Positions 43,962 to 56,071 of a stretch of 64,000 nucleotides of DNA are shown here, piece by piece. Location of the stretch: the NCBI RefSeq assembly GCF_025766255.1, contig NW_026516664.1:682001-746000 (forward strand), read 5' to 3'. The translations under genes and the position numbers were made by a program. The DNA is from Zychaea mexicana. Its lineage: Eukaryota > Mucoromycota > Mucoromycetes > Mucorales > Lichtheimiaceae. Within the stretch, counting starts at the first letter, position 1; the number at the start of each line of letters is the position of its first letter. Under the pieces are notes generated by a model. It was not told where the DNA came from. It saw only the letters and a list, made by a program, of their open reading frames with translations, and ran no database searches.

Positions 43962-46900
43962 TATGATCAAGACTTATTTGTGACAGTAATAATAATGGTA
44001 GTAGTATCAAGAATTGAAAGTAAAAGTAAATTGTTAGAGAAAAATGGAAAGAAGTGCGGAGGGGCATCTGTATCCTTGGGACCTGCCTGGCTTTTTAAAT
44101 GCTTCAGTTTCAATTTCTCCATTATAATACAATCCCTTTCAATCCAGTTTGCTCAATTAGGGATTTGAGAGAAAACAAAGGAAAAGGGAAAAAAAAGAGG
44201 ATGTCCGTATAAGCAATGACAAGAGAAAAAGAGTGAGCGACAAGAGAGAGACAGTGTGAGTATATGCGTGTGGACGAGTCAGAGGCTAATTACTCCATTG
44301 TTGCACCCTTTCCTTCACTTAAACACGACAAAAGATTTCAGGTACATGTTACTCCCCCCCTCTATCCCGGACAGAGCATACACCTTCAAGGGCACGCCTT
44401 AGAATCCCACACTAAAACAGCAAGGGAAAGGGTGCCACGATCACAATTTAAACAAGTGAACTGAAAAACGCTTTGGTGATAGTATCAGTAGTCGCAGTGA
44501 TGGTACTAACATTGCTTGTCACCTAATGACACTCATCTTATGAGTGTGCTGGCGGTTAACCTTATGCTTTAGCGCGAACTTAATGCTAAACTATGTGGGT
44601 GATGCTAACATGATCCCCGCTTTAAAACAATGCAAAGATGAAGGGGAGAAATCCCCGCTTTCATTGGCGCTCTATTGTAATTATCTTAATGTATTCTCCC
44701 GAGATTGTGGGGTGTACACATGCACACAATGCATAATACATATTTTACATTATGTATGTACAGCGCACGCACTTGTTATCGTTCCTTTACATACGTACAG
44801 TACCGCTCCTGCAAATGTAATGTAGAAGTACTATTCCTACTACTAATCAGTACTGAGTGTTGCTTGTGTATGTTGTGTCTGTGTGTGTTTTCTTATGTAT
44901 GGATACATTTATGCCTGTCCTCTTCTTGTCTCTCAAACATTTAAGCACATACACAGATTACCTGTCTGCGAGCATGGTATTACAACATGTTAGTGACAAT
45001 ATATAACAGTAAGAATACTCTTGTACTCTCCTCCCCCCATAAGACGAATACCACCTTTTGTTCTCCTTCTCAGACCTATCCCCCTCTTTTCATATAGAAA
45101 AGATTTTGGGACGAATGTCTGCTTGTCTGCAATTATTACTACTTGTCTCTACTACTATATTCACTACATTTTTTTTTCAATTTGCTGCTCCTTCAACAAG
45201 CCCACATACAGGGTGCCTATTCGTTTTTTTCTTCCTGTTCTTTCTGGGTAAAATTAAACCAAGTATGTATAGTAAGAGGATGGACTGTAATGCTTCACAC
45301 ACATAGCATGCGTACACACCTCTTCGTTTGTTTCTCCTGATTCTCCTCCTTCCCTTGATTTATGGCTTGTTCAAAACTCTTGTTTTTCTGACTTTGCTTC
45401 GCTGTGTACTTTCCCACATAAACATAGCTACTGCAACTTTACACTTATATTCTCCTCGGTTTTTTTTCCTGTCCCGTTTATGTTGCTTCTTCCTCCTTTC
45501 ATATCTCTCGTTTTGATGTATGTGTCCTATCTTGTACACTCGGGCTTTACGCGTTTTTGGGTTTGCAAGGCTATGGTCAAATCTTTAATGGTAGTCATTT
45601 ATTCTCGGAAAAATAATGATTGCAACTGCTGTCTGATAACTGTTTCGTTTTCCCCTTTTATGATAAAGTGCTTCAAAGCCATCCTTGCTCCCTTTTATTG
45701 ATCGTACTTATATAGACGTTTTAGGTAGTGTATGTATGTGTTAGGTAGTAGTTTACATAACGATTTTATAGACACGGATACTAAGCTCTAGAAAAAAGCT
45801 GACCTGAACCACTATCCGTGATCGAAAGTGGCAGAACGATGATGCTCTTTGAGCCTTGAAACGGGAGGGGTGAGGGAAAAAACCCTTTTCGTTTTTCAGC
45901 TCTGCTCTCTCTGAAACGTCTATTTTGAGTAACAATGCACGCAGCTTAACAATCTACGATTGCTGCTGACGCTGTGTATACAGTCAGCAAGCAGGGTCCA
46001 TAAAGTAAAATTACAGTATGAAGAGCCTCCCGATGATGCATCAGCGGGAGAGATCATCGTACCTGCTGTACCTGCATCGACGGTGCCGCTGCCGCATATC
46101 TATATTTCTCCTACTCACCCGGTAGCCCCCAACGTGTTATTTTTTTTCCTCACTTTCTCTTCAAAGTTATTCCTTTTGGTTATCGTAATGAATGTGTTCC
46201 AAAAGAAAACGAAATAGGAGTACCTAGAAAGAGATATGGATGTTGATACATAGGCGCATAATATTGCTGCCGCTGATTAGCAACTACAGTTTGACATATC
46301 GATTAGCAACAGCTAGCAGTACTAGCACAATGGCAGCTTCTACATCGTATTAGAATTCATGCAGCGATCCATAATGTGATTGTCCTCCATGGAATAGCTA
46401 CCACAAACTGAAAGCCTTTAAGTTTAATTTCCCCACCAATAAGTATAATGACTTTGGCTTAATCCACGACACAACGCCGGTACATGATGTTTATAATATT
46501 ATTGCCTTTAGATTGTGCTTAAAACATGACATCCTAATTTAACTTATTTAAATGCACAATCAATGCGCCCACAGCGTGCAGTCCCATCCGTTCATCCCCC
46601 ACTCCACAGTGTACCTGTTCGGCGTTCCATTTCACTCTTTTTTTTTTCTATCATATATACATGTCTGCCGCAAATTTGGTTACTAAATCATATGATGGTA
46701 GCTGCATTCTCATCGTATATTTTTTTTGCAAAATTACACACTTCCACGTACGAATCCGATGTGAAAGATGGGGCAGTACAGATTGTGCACGTTATTGTTC
46801 CAATTTAAGCCAAAACCATGAAGCTTTCTTTCTCTTTCTATCCTTAGCTGACTATTTTATTTGCTACACACTTTTATTACAAGAAGCACTGGTATAGTAG

Positions 46901-49046
46901 TACAAGTTGATATCTTTTATTATTGATGTGGGTTATTAGGGTGTGGTAGTCTAAGCTTCGTATGACATGTCTACATGGCTCTATTTTGGTCGTTACTGGG
47001 TCCGAGCACATTCCTACTGTATATTTATGACACTTTTAACAACGGTACTACAACTATTTTTATCCTTATTGTAACAACGCGTGTACAGGATAACTAAATG
47101 TATGCATATCATATAATATTTCCGCCAATCCTTTGTTGCTAAACGATGTACACATTATGCAATATGTACTCAAACGCTTTCTTCTTAACCGATAACGGTT
47201 TAACAAATTTTTGCTTACTCTTATCTATTTGGCATGTCACCCTGTCCTCTCATCCCTTTGACTATCGTTCAGAATTATGTTTAATGATTTCTATATTGAT
47301 ACTTTTACATATTAAAGCAACACCTGCTTATGGTAGTATAATGAGACATACGACAAACGCTAGGGAAAAAGATAACATCATCAACCACATGTATCTTTTC
47401 TTGTTTTATAAAAAAGTGCACAGTCCCTCCCTTAAAACGGTTAATGGACATGGCTAGCAGCGGTAATGGTTTTTGTACAACAGTGATGATATTTCCCAGT
47501 AAGGTCCTATATAGGGAGAAGATGATAACAAGGGAGAGCGACAAGGTGGGAGCATGCGGCTATGGCCACATCAAGTGCAATAAAATGAAGAAAGTACTGT
47601 AGCAATGTCTCTATGTAGTATGAATTACGCCGACCACACGCAATCACACGCACACATTCACGTGTACCTTCTTTTTGTCCTTTTGCCCTTGTGGAATGTA
47701 AGGAGGAGTAGCATAATGGGTCATTCTCTCATAGTTTATTTTATTACAGTGCGGCTAAAAAAAGGATTGTGGGCAACGATGATCATATTGAATGAGGATC
47801 ATCGACTACTTTCTTTGTTTCTCTATAACATTCACTATGTACGCACTGTGTGACTGTACGCTATAATCTAGAATCGTTTTAAAACAATTCCTCAGTATAT
47901 TTAGAAGGTTATATCATAGAGAAGTATATCATAATGCAGTTAACTACATGTTTTAAAAAGCTGCAGCGCTACATATGTGTACATACACAAATGACTGATA
48001 GCTTCGTTGTTATGATGTTTTATATACTGGTTGCACATACATGAAGGACAAGCATTCCTGCTAGAGCAACGAGATCAACTAGCAATGCAATAAGCGTATA
48101 TTTTGGTTCTTTCTCTCCTGACGGCGATCATGAAACAATCAAGAAGTCATTGTTCTCCTTATTGACGCCATGTAATAGTGCTGTAGTAAATAAAGTAGCG
48201 TCGATAACTCATCAATATACATAGAAGAAACCGAAAATCGCGTAGCTAGTGAATACCAATGAAATTATTAGCCGACACACTTATATCACCGTTGCTGTAT
48301 CGCGTTATGTAGGTTTTCGTTCTTTGCTCAAGGCTACCACCTATTATGCATTACATGATGGCTTGATGTACTTAATATTTAACATGTTGTTTATCAGAAG
48401 CCGCGGCTCTGTGTACATATACAGCCCTCGTTGATGCAGCAGAACACAGTTCGCACAGTTCAATGTGACTATGATTGATATAAAAATGTGCTCATTATTA
48501 ATGCTTACAGCGAATGACCTTACTCGAGGATTTAAAGTCACTATATGTAAATTTATAAAAGTCGTATGTGAACTACGATATGGTGGCGTCATGCTTTATT
48601 CAGTCTGTACAAAGATCATATGGTTTCCTGCATGTTCGCTCTTTGTGGTACATAAGCATTTGACAGCTTGATTGTTTGTGTGTAGATGCAGCATTATCAT
48701 TCGGAAAACTGCTTTTGTATCTGTTGCACGTGATATAATAACTCATGTCACGTCCTTTAAAAATATGTATTGAAGAGCCAAACATTTTGTTTGTTCGGAC
48801 CAGCGTTTAAACAATAAAAGGCAGGGAGAATTTTTTATTCTGGGGGAAATAATAGAAGGTGCTGGTAATAGGTTTCTGTTTGCTAATGCAAATGGGTGAG
48901 CAGTACTATTTTCCATAATTCTTTTTGAGTACTACTGGGAGGAGAAATATGATACGAGTGTTCTGAAAGGGGAAAGAGGATTGCATCGGGTGAGAGATAG
49001 AATTTGCGTGTGTAAGTGTGCAGATGAAAAGGGAGCAGCGAAAAGT
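43962..49046. other. Long AT-rich intergenic region (5.1 kb)
   Basis: It lies between the ankyrin gene's promoter and the RAE1 3' end. No supported gene. An isolated stretch at about 46018-46134 (plus) follows a TTACAG acceptor-like site and reads EEPPDDASAGEIIVPAVPAS, with coding-like composition but no partner exon. Other short frames look random. Confidence 0.5.
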
Positions 49047-50854
49047 TCATCGTTTCTTTTTTGTTTTGGCCTCATCACCTATTACGGCATGAAGCCCAAT
49101 CTTGTTTGGATTTGTACCAGATGGCGATGGTGCTTTCTTATATCCCTGAAAGAATTATAACAAGTAAACATGTTTTATTTAGCATTGATATGGAGAACAA
49201 AGACCTATTAGTGCTAAGATATACCCGACATCATAAACCCAACCCCTCTTTCTCTCTCTGTGTATTCTTTTTTTCTTACCTGCGACCAATCATAGCTAAC
49301 CGCATAGGCGAGAAGATTCCCATTACGATTGAATGCTGTGCAAGAGACAGTGCATTGAACCTTAGAGAATAGCTTCAACCGTTGGCGCGAATCCTTATCC
49401 CAGAAAGACGTGGTACCATCACTGAAATCAAATTATAGATTCGCATCGTTCATATAAGTTGACCAAGCTCATTTGAGAATTCAAAAGAAAAAAAGATAAT
49501 TACCTGCCGCAAGTGGAAAAGCTGCCGAATGTAGGATGAAACGAAATATCATTGACAGCAAATACTTGCTTTGTCTTTTCGTCGCGATGGCATCTGAAAG
49601 AAAAGTTTTTCCTAATAGATACAAATATCGTTCGGTTAATAGTTTAGCTCTGAACTACATCATAAGAGGAGACTTACGCGTGATCTCGGGGATCCACATA
49701 CTGGATACCGATGCGTCCTTCGATGGATCCGATTGCAAAGCCTTTAGCGTCCGGAAAGCAAGCAATTGCTCTGGTTTGCCACTTTAGCGGCGAGACAGTT
49801 TGCTATATAGATTACAATCATGTGTGGTTAGTGAACATTATGTCCAGCAGCAAGACTATCCTCCCATCCATGTATTTGTTTTTCAAAGAAGCATCACCTT
49901 GTAAATTACGGTGGGATTCTTCAGATCAAAGATACACACGTGTCTCTCTGCAGTTCCCACAACCAACAACTGATCAACCGTATCCATCACATAGCATCGA
50001 TCTGGCAGCTGTACCGTTGCAATAGGCTGAGGCGATCGTGTATCCCAGTATTTGAGCGTTTGATCCCAGCTGGCCGTAGCAATAACATTGTCTCCCAAAC
50101 CTCCCAAAACCTTGACACTTTTGACAGGCGCAGCATGTTGTGCTATTTGAATTGCTTGTCCTCGAATTACGTCGTACATGCGTGCAGTGTTATCTGCTCC
50201 GCCGGAAATTACTCTATTGCCATCCTGCGATGCCATCATTTACCAAACCAGAGAATAGAATGATTTAGAATATCTTGCTACGTAGAATAACGAACCCATC
50301 CTTTTCCTTGGATCCTTTATTATTTCAAGGATATAATCTTACTCTGCACCATGCCACTGACAAGGCGGGATTTTGATGCTCATAGGCTGCTATAGGGGTC
50401 GTGCTTCCAGTTGCTGACTGGACGCCATATATACGCACCTAATATGTATGCACGAGAGAGGTGAATTATAGTAGTGTGTAGGCACGTTCGTAAGTCATGT
50501 GTAAATGTGGCAATTCATTAGCTTTCTTTTGACTGCTTGTTCGATCGCGCAGTTCTCTACCCTATTACCTGGTGATCCCACGAAGCTACAGCCAAATGAT
50601 CGTTGGTAGGGGAGAATGCCATCGACGATACGCCATCACTTGGTGGGTGGGCAACCTAATTGTAGTAAGAAGCGATAAAGAAAAGAAGGCGTTCTGTCTT
50701 TCAGCATTACCAGTATAATTCAAAAAAAAAAGAGTCGCGCGCGCTTGTTACTCGAGGTGCATAAAGTACTTCTAAGGCACGCGTGCCCCGTTTCATTTTC
50801 CGCAGCAACAGCATCCACCGTACGTACCTCTACGTCGTTTGGGTCCATAAGCAT
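49047..50854 (-). CDS. RAE1: mRNA export factor RAE1/Gle2 (WD40)
   Basis: CDS = complement(join(49047..49145, 49280..49421, 49504..49593, 49678..49802, 49898..50224, 50343..50438, 50569..50655, 50828..50854)), 330 residues, eight exons. A seven-bladed WD40 protein of the nuclear pore, it binds the GLEBS motif of Nup98 and acts in mRNA export and mitosis. The order matches the family: [172 protein letters not shown], ending in a lysine-rich tail. The 27-base first exon (MLMDPNDVE) is the least sure, since the family often has a slightly longer N-terminus. It diverges from EIF3M. Confidence 0.95.
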
Positions 50855-52042
50855 ATTTTATAATTTCCTCAAAGAGCAAGGACCTGATGAAGAAGAGAGG
50901 CAGGATAGGGAAAGGGAAAGGAAGAAAAGTGAAGAGCGCGAGCGTCTCTGCTGCTGAGGCATCAGCTGATATGGGTTTGATTTTACTGCGGCAAATTGTT
51001 TCGCAGTAGAGTTTTGATCACATACAAGATCCCGACTCTATGATGTGGCTCTCCAAAAAGGTACGGTACATTATTTCCAAAAAAAAGGTAAAAGAAAAGG
51101 TGAGGCCGTCTGCTTCACCAATTGCGTCAACTGCAAACAGACCATCTTTTTAGCAGTGTTCTTATTAAATGCAGACAGCGAGGGCAATGCGTCGCCATGT
51201 GCGTCTGTCGAGCTGTCGGTTGTTGGATGATATAGTAAATAGTTAGAGAACATGCAGTCTGTATTGGCTAGCACAGTAACACAGGCTATTTCAAGCGGAC
51301 TGATCGGCTTGCACCCTCTCAGGTAATGGCCAATACAACAAACTTTGGCTTTTGTTACAGGAACCTTACCAAGCTGTAAATCCGAAAGATTGCACAGAAA
51401 GTATTAATAAAGAAAGTCTAATCTACGCGCACTTTAACATATAAACACTGGAGGAGCATATCTGCTTACTCACAAAGCTATTTTACTAGCAATATTTACA
51501 ATTATTAACAGTAGAGGCAACGACTTGCTGTAGGTGATATTTGTGCTACAGCTATAAATACTGCTGGTACAGCAATTTGGAGCAACTGTTCGTCACTAAA
51601 GTAGCTTAACTGTTAATGGAGCACACCTGGTTTATCAGTAGAATCGACAAACTTCTTGAGATTCATAACTTGGGGCGGAAGTGGGGTGCCCATAGCCAAA
51701 GAACAAATCAATACGCTGATGTGACCTCAGCAACTATCCTCCTGAATGACTTATAGCTCCTGCTCATGTAAGTGGAAAAAAAGCTAACAATTCAGTTTAT
51801 GGCTCGAATTAACTGACCGAGACAATATAAAGGAAAACGCCGTCGTGTATCCAGGCAACGACACTGCTTTACAGCTCATAATAGGAGGACAATAACAATT
51901 TAAGATCATTTCGCCCTGCCGCTATCGGAGTCGATTCGTGACTTGACGATAGTGTTTGCCTGTCGAAAAAAAAAGTTATTACGGAAACCGCCACCGCTTC
52001 CGACTTCTCGATCCTTGTTAAATCAATCGACGACCTTTGATA
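50855..52042. other. Divergent intergenic region, RAE1 / EIF3M
   Basis: About 1.2 kb that should hold the promoters of both genes. No other gene is seen; open frames are short and of poor composition. Confidence 0.6.
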
Positions 52043-53770
52043 ATGTCTGCCAGTATTTTCGTCCAAGGATCTGTTGAGGCGCAGGTATGCCCCAATTCAA
52101 AGTGCTACTCAAGTTTGGGGTTTCTTGATTCACCCATTGTGACGCGGGTGGATTAAATCCATGAAAAAAGCAAAGCCGCACACGAGGACGAACACCATTT
52201 TCTTGTTTGTCACGACAATTGACTTAAATACTTGCTTTTAAATTTTATCACGGTTAGATCCAAGATCTCGCTTCATACATTTCAAAGTTGAAGGGCGAAG
52301 ATGGTGAAGAGAACGCTGCATATGTTCAAGAGATCGCAAAGCTCTTGTCAGCAAAGAACAACGACATCTACGTTAAGCTCGCAAAGGACGGCTCCCTTTT
52401 CTTGACTGAGAACGACCGAGGTATATATACTCCTTGTTTTCACCACCATTCCCCCATTCTCCTTATTTCACTGCTGTACCGCGTCTTTCAACTTTATGCA
52501 GTGACTAATCTTGGTATGCGGTACTATTGTGTGTGTTCGGATCATATTAGAGGTTGAAGGTGCCTTTAACTTGTTGATCGTTGTTGCACTGAACTCTGTG
52601 GATCAAGCAGCAACCGTCAAGGCCTTGATCGATACTTTGACCCAGACCGAAAGCAGCAAGACGAGCTTGAAGCAGAAAATGTACGTGACTTACGGATTGA
52701 ATAATATCATGACTATGCGAACACAAACAATCGGAAGAGAAGGCAACAGTAACTGACGTGTGGATTTTTCTTTATTTAGCTTGCTTAACTTGTATAACGC
52801 ATTGCCCAACGACTCGACGCTCCGCTACCATGCATTCTTGGGATTAGTAGACGTTACAGCCCAGGCAGACGAATTAGATTCTCTGTACAGCCAATTGGAA
52901 CACATCGACAAATGGATAAAACAGTGGGGTATTGACAAGGAAACTGAGCGACAATTGTATAGCCATTTGAGCGAAAAGTTGAAGCAGGCAGGCGAAGAGT
53001 ACGTATATATTGTTTTACAACAACTGGGTTAGATATATATTACCTTGGAGAAGAGAAGAGAAACTGAATACGATGGGAAAAAATTATTTAGAAAGCTGTC
53101 GTTCGACTTTTCGTTAAAGAAGCTCGCCACCTACGACGATGCCACATTCGACTCATCCGTCGAAACCTTCGCCAAGGACTTGGTTTTGCAAGCCATTTCG
53201 ATCGAAAACTGGTTCGCATTTGAAGAATTGTTCCAACACTCTGTTGTGCAAAAGATTAAGGGCTCTCCCGAATATGAACTTCTCGACGTGTTTCTGAACG
53301 GCTCGCTTTCGACATACAAGACTTTTGCATCCTCGCACGCCGATTTGTTGAAGCGCACGAACGAAGAAAACAACATTACCAAAATCCGATTGCTTGCATT
53401 GGCATCGTTGGGCTGTGAAAACTTGTCTCGCGAACTTAGCTATGCTGAGATTGCAAAGGCTTTGGAGATTCCCGAGGAAGAGGTTGAAATGTGGGTTATT
53501 GATGTGATTCGGGCTGGTTTGGCCGAAGCTAAGCTTGACCAATTGAACAAGACTGTCATGGTTCATCGAAGCATCTATCGGGTATTTGGCAAGGAGCAGT
53601 GGCAACAATTGAGCTCAAGACTCAGCACCTGGAAGGAAAGTCTCAATGAAATCATGGCTGTTATTGGTAACGCAAAACTTATTGCTGGTGGTGCACTGCA
53701 AGGCGGTGCTGCTGCCGTGGTGGTTGAGGACAAGACCCAGGTTGAAGTTACTGTTTCTACTTCCAACTAA
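52043..53770 (+). CDS. EIF3M: Translation initiation factor eIF3 subunit M
   Basis: CDS = join(52043..52084, 52258..52420, 52551..52680, 52780..52998, 53092..53770), 410 residues. A subunit of the eIF3 complex that helps recruit mRNA to the 40S subunit; it carries a PCI domain. The N-terminal helical part includes LASYISKLKG, EGAFNLLIVVALNSVD and ILLNLYNALPNDSTLRYHAFLGL. The PCI winged-helix region includes DLVLQAISIENWFAFEELF, LLDVFLNGSLSTYKTF, TKIRLLALASLG, LSYAEIAKALEIPEEEVEMWVIDVIRAGLAEAKLDQLN and the C-terminal RVFGKEQWQQLSSRLSTWKESL. Length is typical for fungal eIF3m (about 400). The 14-residue first exon is supported by phase and by a GTATGC donor. It converges on the sulfite oxidase gene with 205 bases between stops. 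Confidence 0.95.
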
Positions 53771-53975
53771 AGAAAAATGAAAGATAATCATAACAACTTC
53801 ATTGTTTGCTAGCACCCTCCACACGCACAACACACATTACATACATCCTTGTTTTTTTCTTCTTCTCCTACTTGTATCCCCTCTTTTTTTTTGTCATATT
53901 GTTTGTTGTTTCATGAATGAAAGTTAAAAAAGATAAACTTGTATTATCACCTCCACCATCAACAATACAAACCTA

Positions 53976-56071
53976 TCACTCTGTAGCTGCATCAGCACGC
54001 TTGACAGTTCTGTATGAATTATTCATCACTCCTCGGTAATTCCATATCGGAAACTCTTGTTGAATATTACCGGCAGAATCAACTAAAATCATCAGGGGCA
54101 TACTTTAAGACGATGGAAGAGGCACGCATAATTTCTTCTGACAACTGGTACAAACCTGCTCGGCTGATAACCCGGACACCAGGCGTGGCATGGACATGAG
54201 CAGTCCACAAAGTCCAGCTCCATGTGTATGCGCTTGTCTTTTCAACTGATGGTTGACATAGGAGCTCTGCATGAACCCAGGTCTTGCCGTCATCACCCGA
54301 GACATCTATATGGCAATGTACATTATAAACAAGATAACTCTCACTTACGATACAATCTATACACTTGATACGGAACGATACTTTACCAACACGTTGAATG
54401 CTGCGTCCACCGCCTGTTAGATTTTTTTTTACAAATCGTGAATATCAGATATGATGCAACAACAATAGCAGAGCAACGTTGACAATAATTTTTCCACATT
54501 ATCATTTTTACCTGAAAGCGCATAACCTTGTATTTTTACAGGTTGGGCATTTGCCAGATCTGGTAGGTCAACAAGTCCATGCTGGGGATTACATACGAAT
54601 GATTGGACATTATATTCACCGATCGCTGGCGTTATTGACCAGTATTCCTCTGCCTGCTTCTCGTTTGCGACCTATGACATGCCACACATTGGAATATATT
54701 ATTTTACTTTCAGCAAAATACGTAAACCATGTCACTCTCTTTATGAATAGACTTACATCTTCCGGAAGTATCTTGTAATCATGCTGTTGGTAGTATGCAT
54801 TAGACTCTTTATCCTGTACTCGGATAGACTTGAGAAACTTGACTGAGCGAGCACCGATATATCCTGGAACGACCACGCGAACTGGAAAACCGTGGTCTCG
54901 CGTCAAGGGAGCCCCATTCATCTACATTGAGTGATGTAAATACATGCAAGTTATACCCATTGGTACGTCATAAGGGAAAGAACAGAAGTCTTTAACCCTC
55001 TCTTAATTTTCATCGATGCCTGGATATATCACCTCATAAGCTAAAAGCACATCGCCGAACTCGTCCCTACGTATGGAAAAGGAGCATATGTATGCATGAT
55101 AAGCCTTCAATGCTTATGCAGTTTTTGGTACCGCCTGTGTTACTTTAACAACTTACAGAGCTTTCGATAACGGAATCGAAGAGCCGTAACATTCATCTTC
55201 TTCACACTAATATTAGAAAATAAACAGTTAGAAATAAGGGACTCAAGATATGACACAGTGTGTCCACCTTTTTTCTATATTACCTTTTCCACTGATTTGA
55301 ATGCAACATGTAGCATGGCAGTATGTCCCATCGCTTCCTTAACTCCCACGCTTTCCAAAACATCTTTGAGACGACAACCGGAGTATACAGCATTCCCTAC
55401 TGCACAAGGTCCCCAAATCACCTAAACATCCCACGATGAAGAGCCGTATGTTATCAGTATATTGTCTGCACACATGGCTATGTTGTACTAATCTAGAAAA
55501 TAAAACTTGATAATAATACGAACCCCTTCTGTGTGTTTGACATTATGAAGACCATCTCTTCGATTACCCTTAAGTTATAGAAGAAATCCATTATATAGTG
55601 TGTAAGCCACATGATAGCCGGAATGGTTGATCAATGTTTCCGAAAAGGAAAAGATACTTGCAGCACACTGTATACCGAACACGTTGAAGCGCGTATATGA
55701 TATTTAGTTTCTTTTTGGTGATTATAAGCATTACTTTTGATTTAAATGTATGTATCATGCCACCCTCAGCAGTATCCCAGTCCATAACACACCTGCATGG
55801 CCATCATAACACTCTTCTTTTCAAACTGGGTTTTCAACTCTTGAACCGAATACGAGCGTGGTGTTGTATGCATTCCTTCCAAAGATATTTTATGCGTTCC
55901 TTCGTCCAGGTCTGGAATGTACCCATGGGATCGGCAGAAAAAGTATCTTTCAGGTGTTATAAAGTTGCTGATAAGATCTTTTGGGTCCGGCTCCGCATTG
56001 TAAGGATGTTCTTTGCGAACAATTAAGTTTTTGCTTTGTCGTGATGGGTCGTGGCTATAATCCAGTGCCAT
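53976..56071 (-). CDS. SUOX: Heme-free sulfite oxidase (molybdopterin domain)
   Basis: CDS = complement(join(53976..54082, 54156..54305, 54387..54413, 54512..54671, 54757..54921, 55033..55066, 55157..55206, 55284..55421, 55524..55568, 55662..55667, 55793..56071)), 386 residues, 11 exons. It oxidises sulfite to sulfate with a molybdenum cofactor. The Mo domain has [10 protein letters not shown], the Mo-ligand motif QCAGNRRDG (Cys94), [50 protein letters not shown] and the Moco dimerisation domain [42 protein letters not shown] and [15 protein letters not shown]. There is no cytochrome b5 domain and no clear mitochondrial leader. It resembles plant-type sulfite oxidase in length but lacks a C-terminal SKL, so location is open. 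Exon 2 is a 6-nt microexon carrying Cys94. Confidence 0.93.
55662..55667 (-). other. Six-nucleotide microexon of sulfite oxidase (Cys-Ala)
   Basis: On the minus strand the hexamer TGTGCT is preceded by TATACAG and followed by GCAAGTATC, the standard sequence of a GC-type donor. It is the only place between the flanking exons that supplies the two codons missing from the invariant QCAGNRR motif. Phases agree: 279 bases before, 6 here, 45 after. The upstream intron is 125 bases (GT-AG) and the downstream one 93 bases (GC-AG). Confidence 0.75.
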
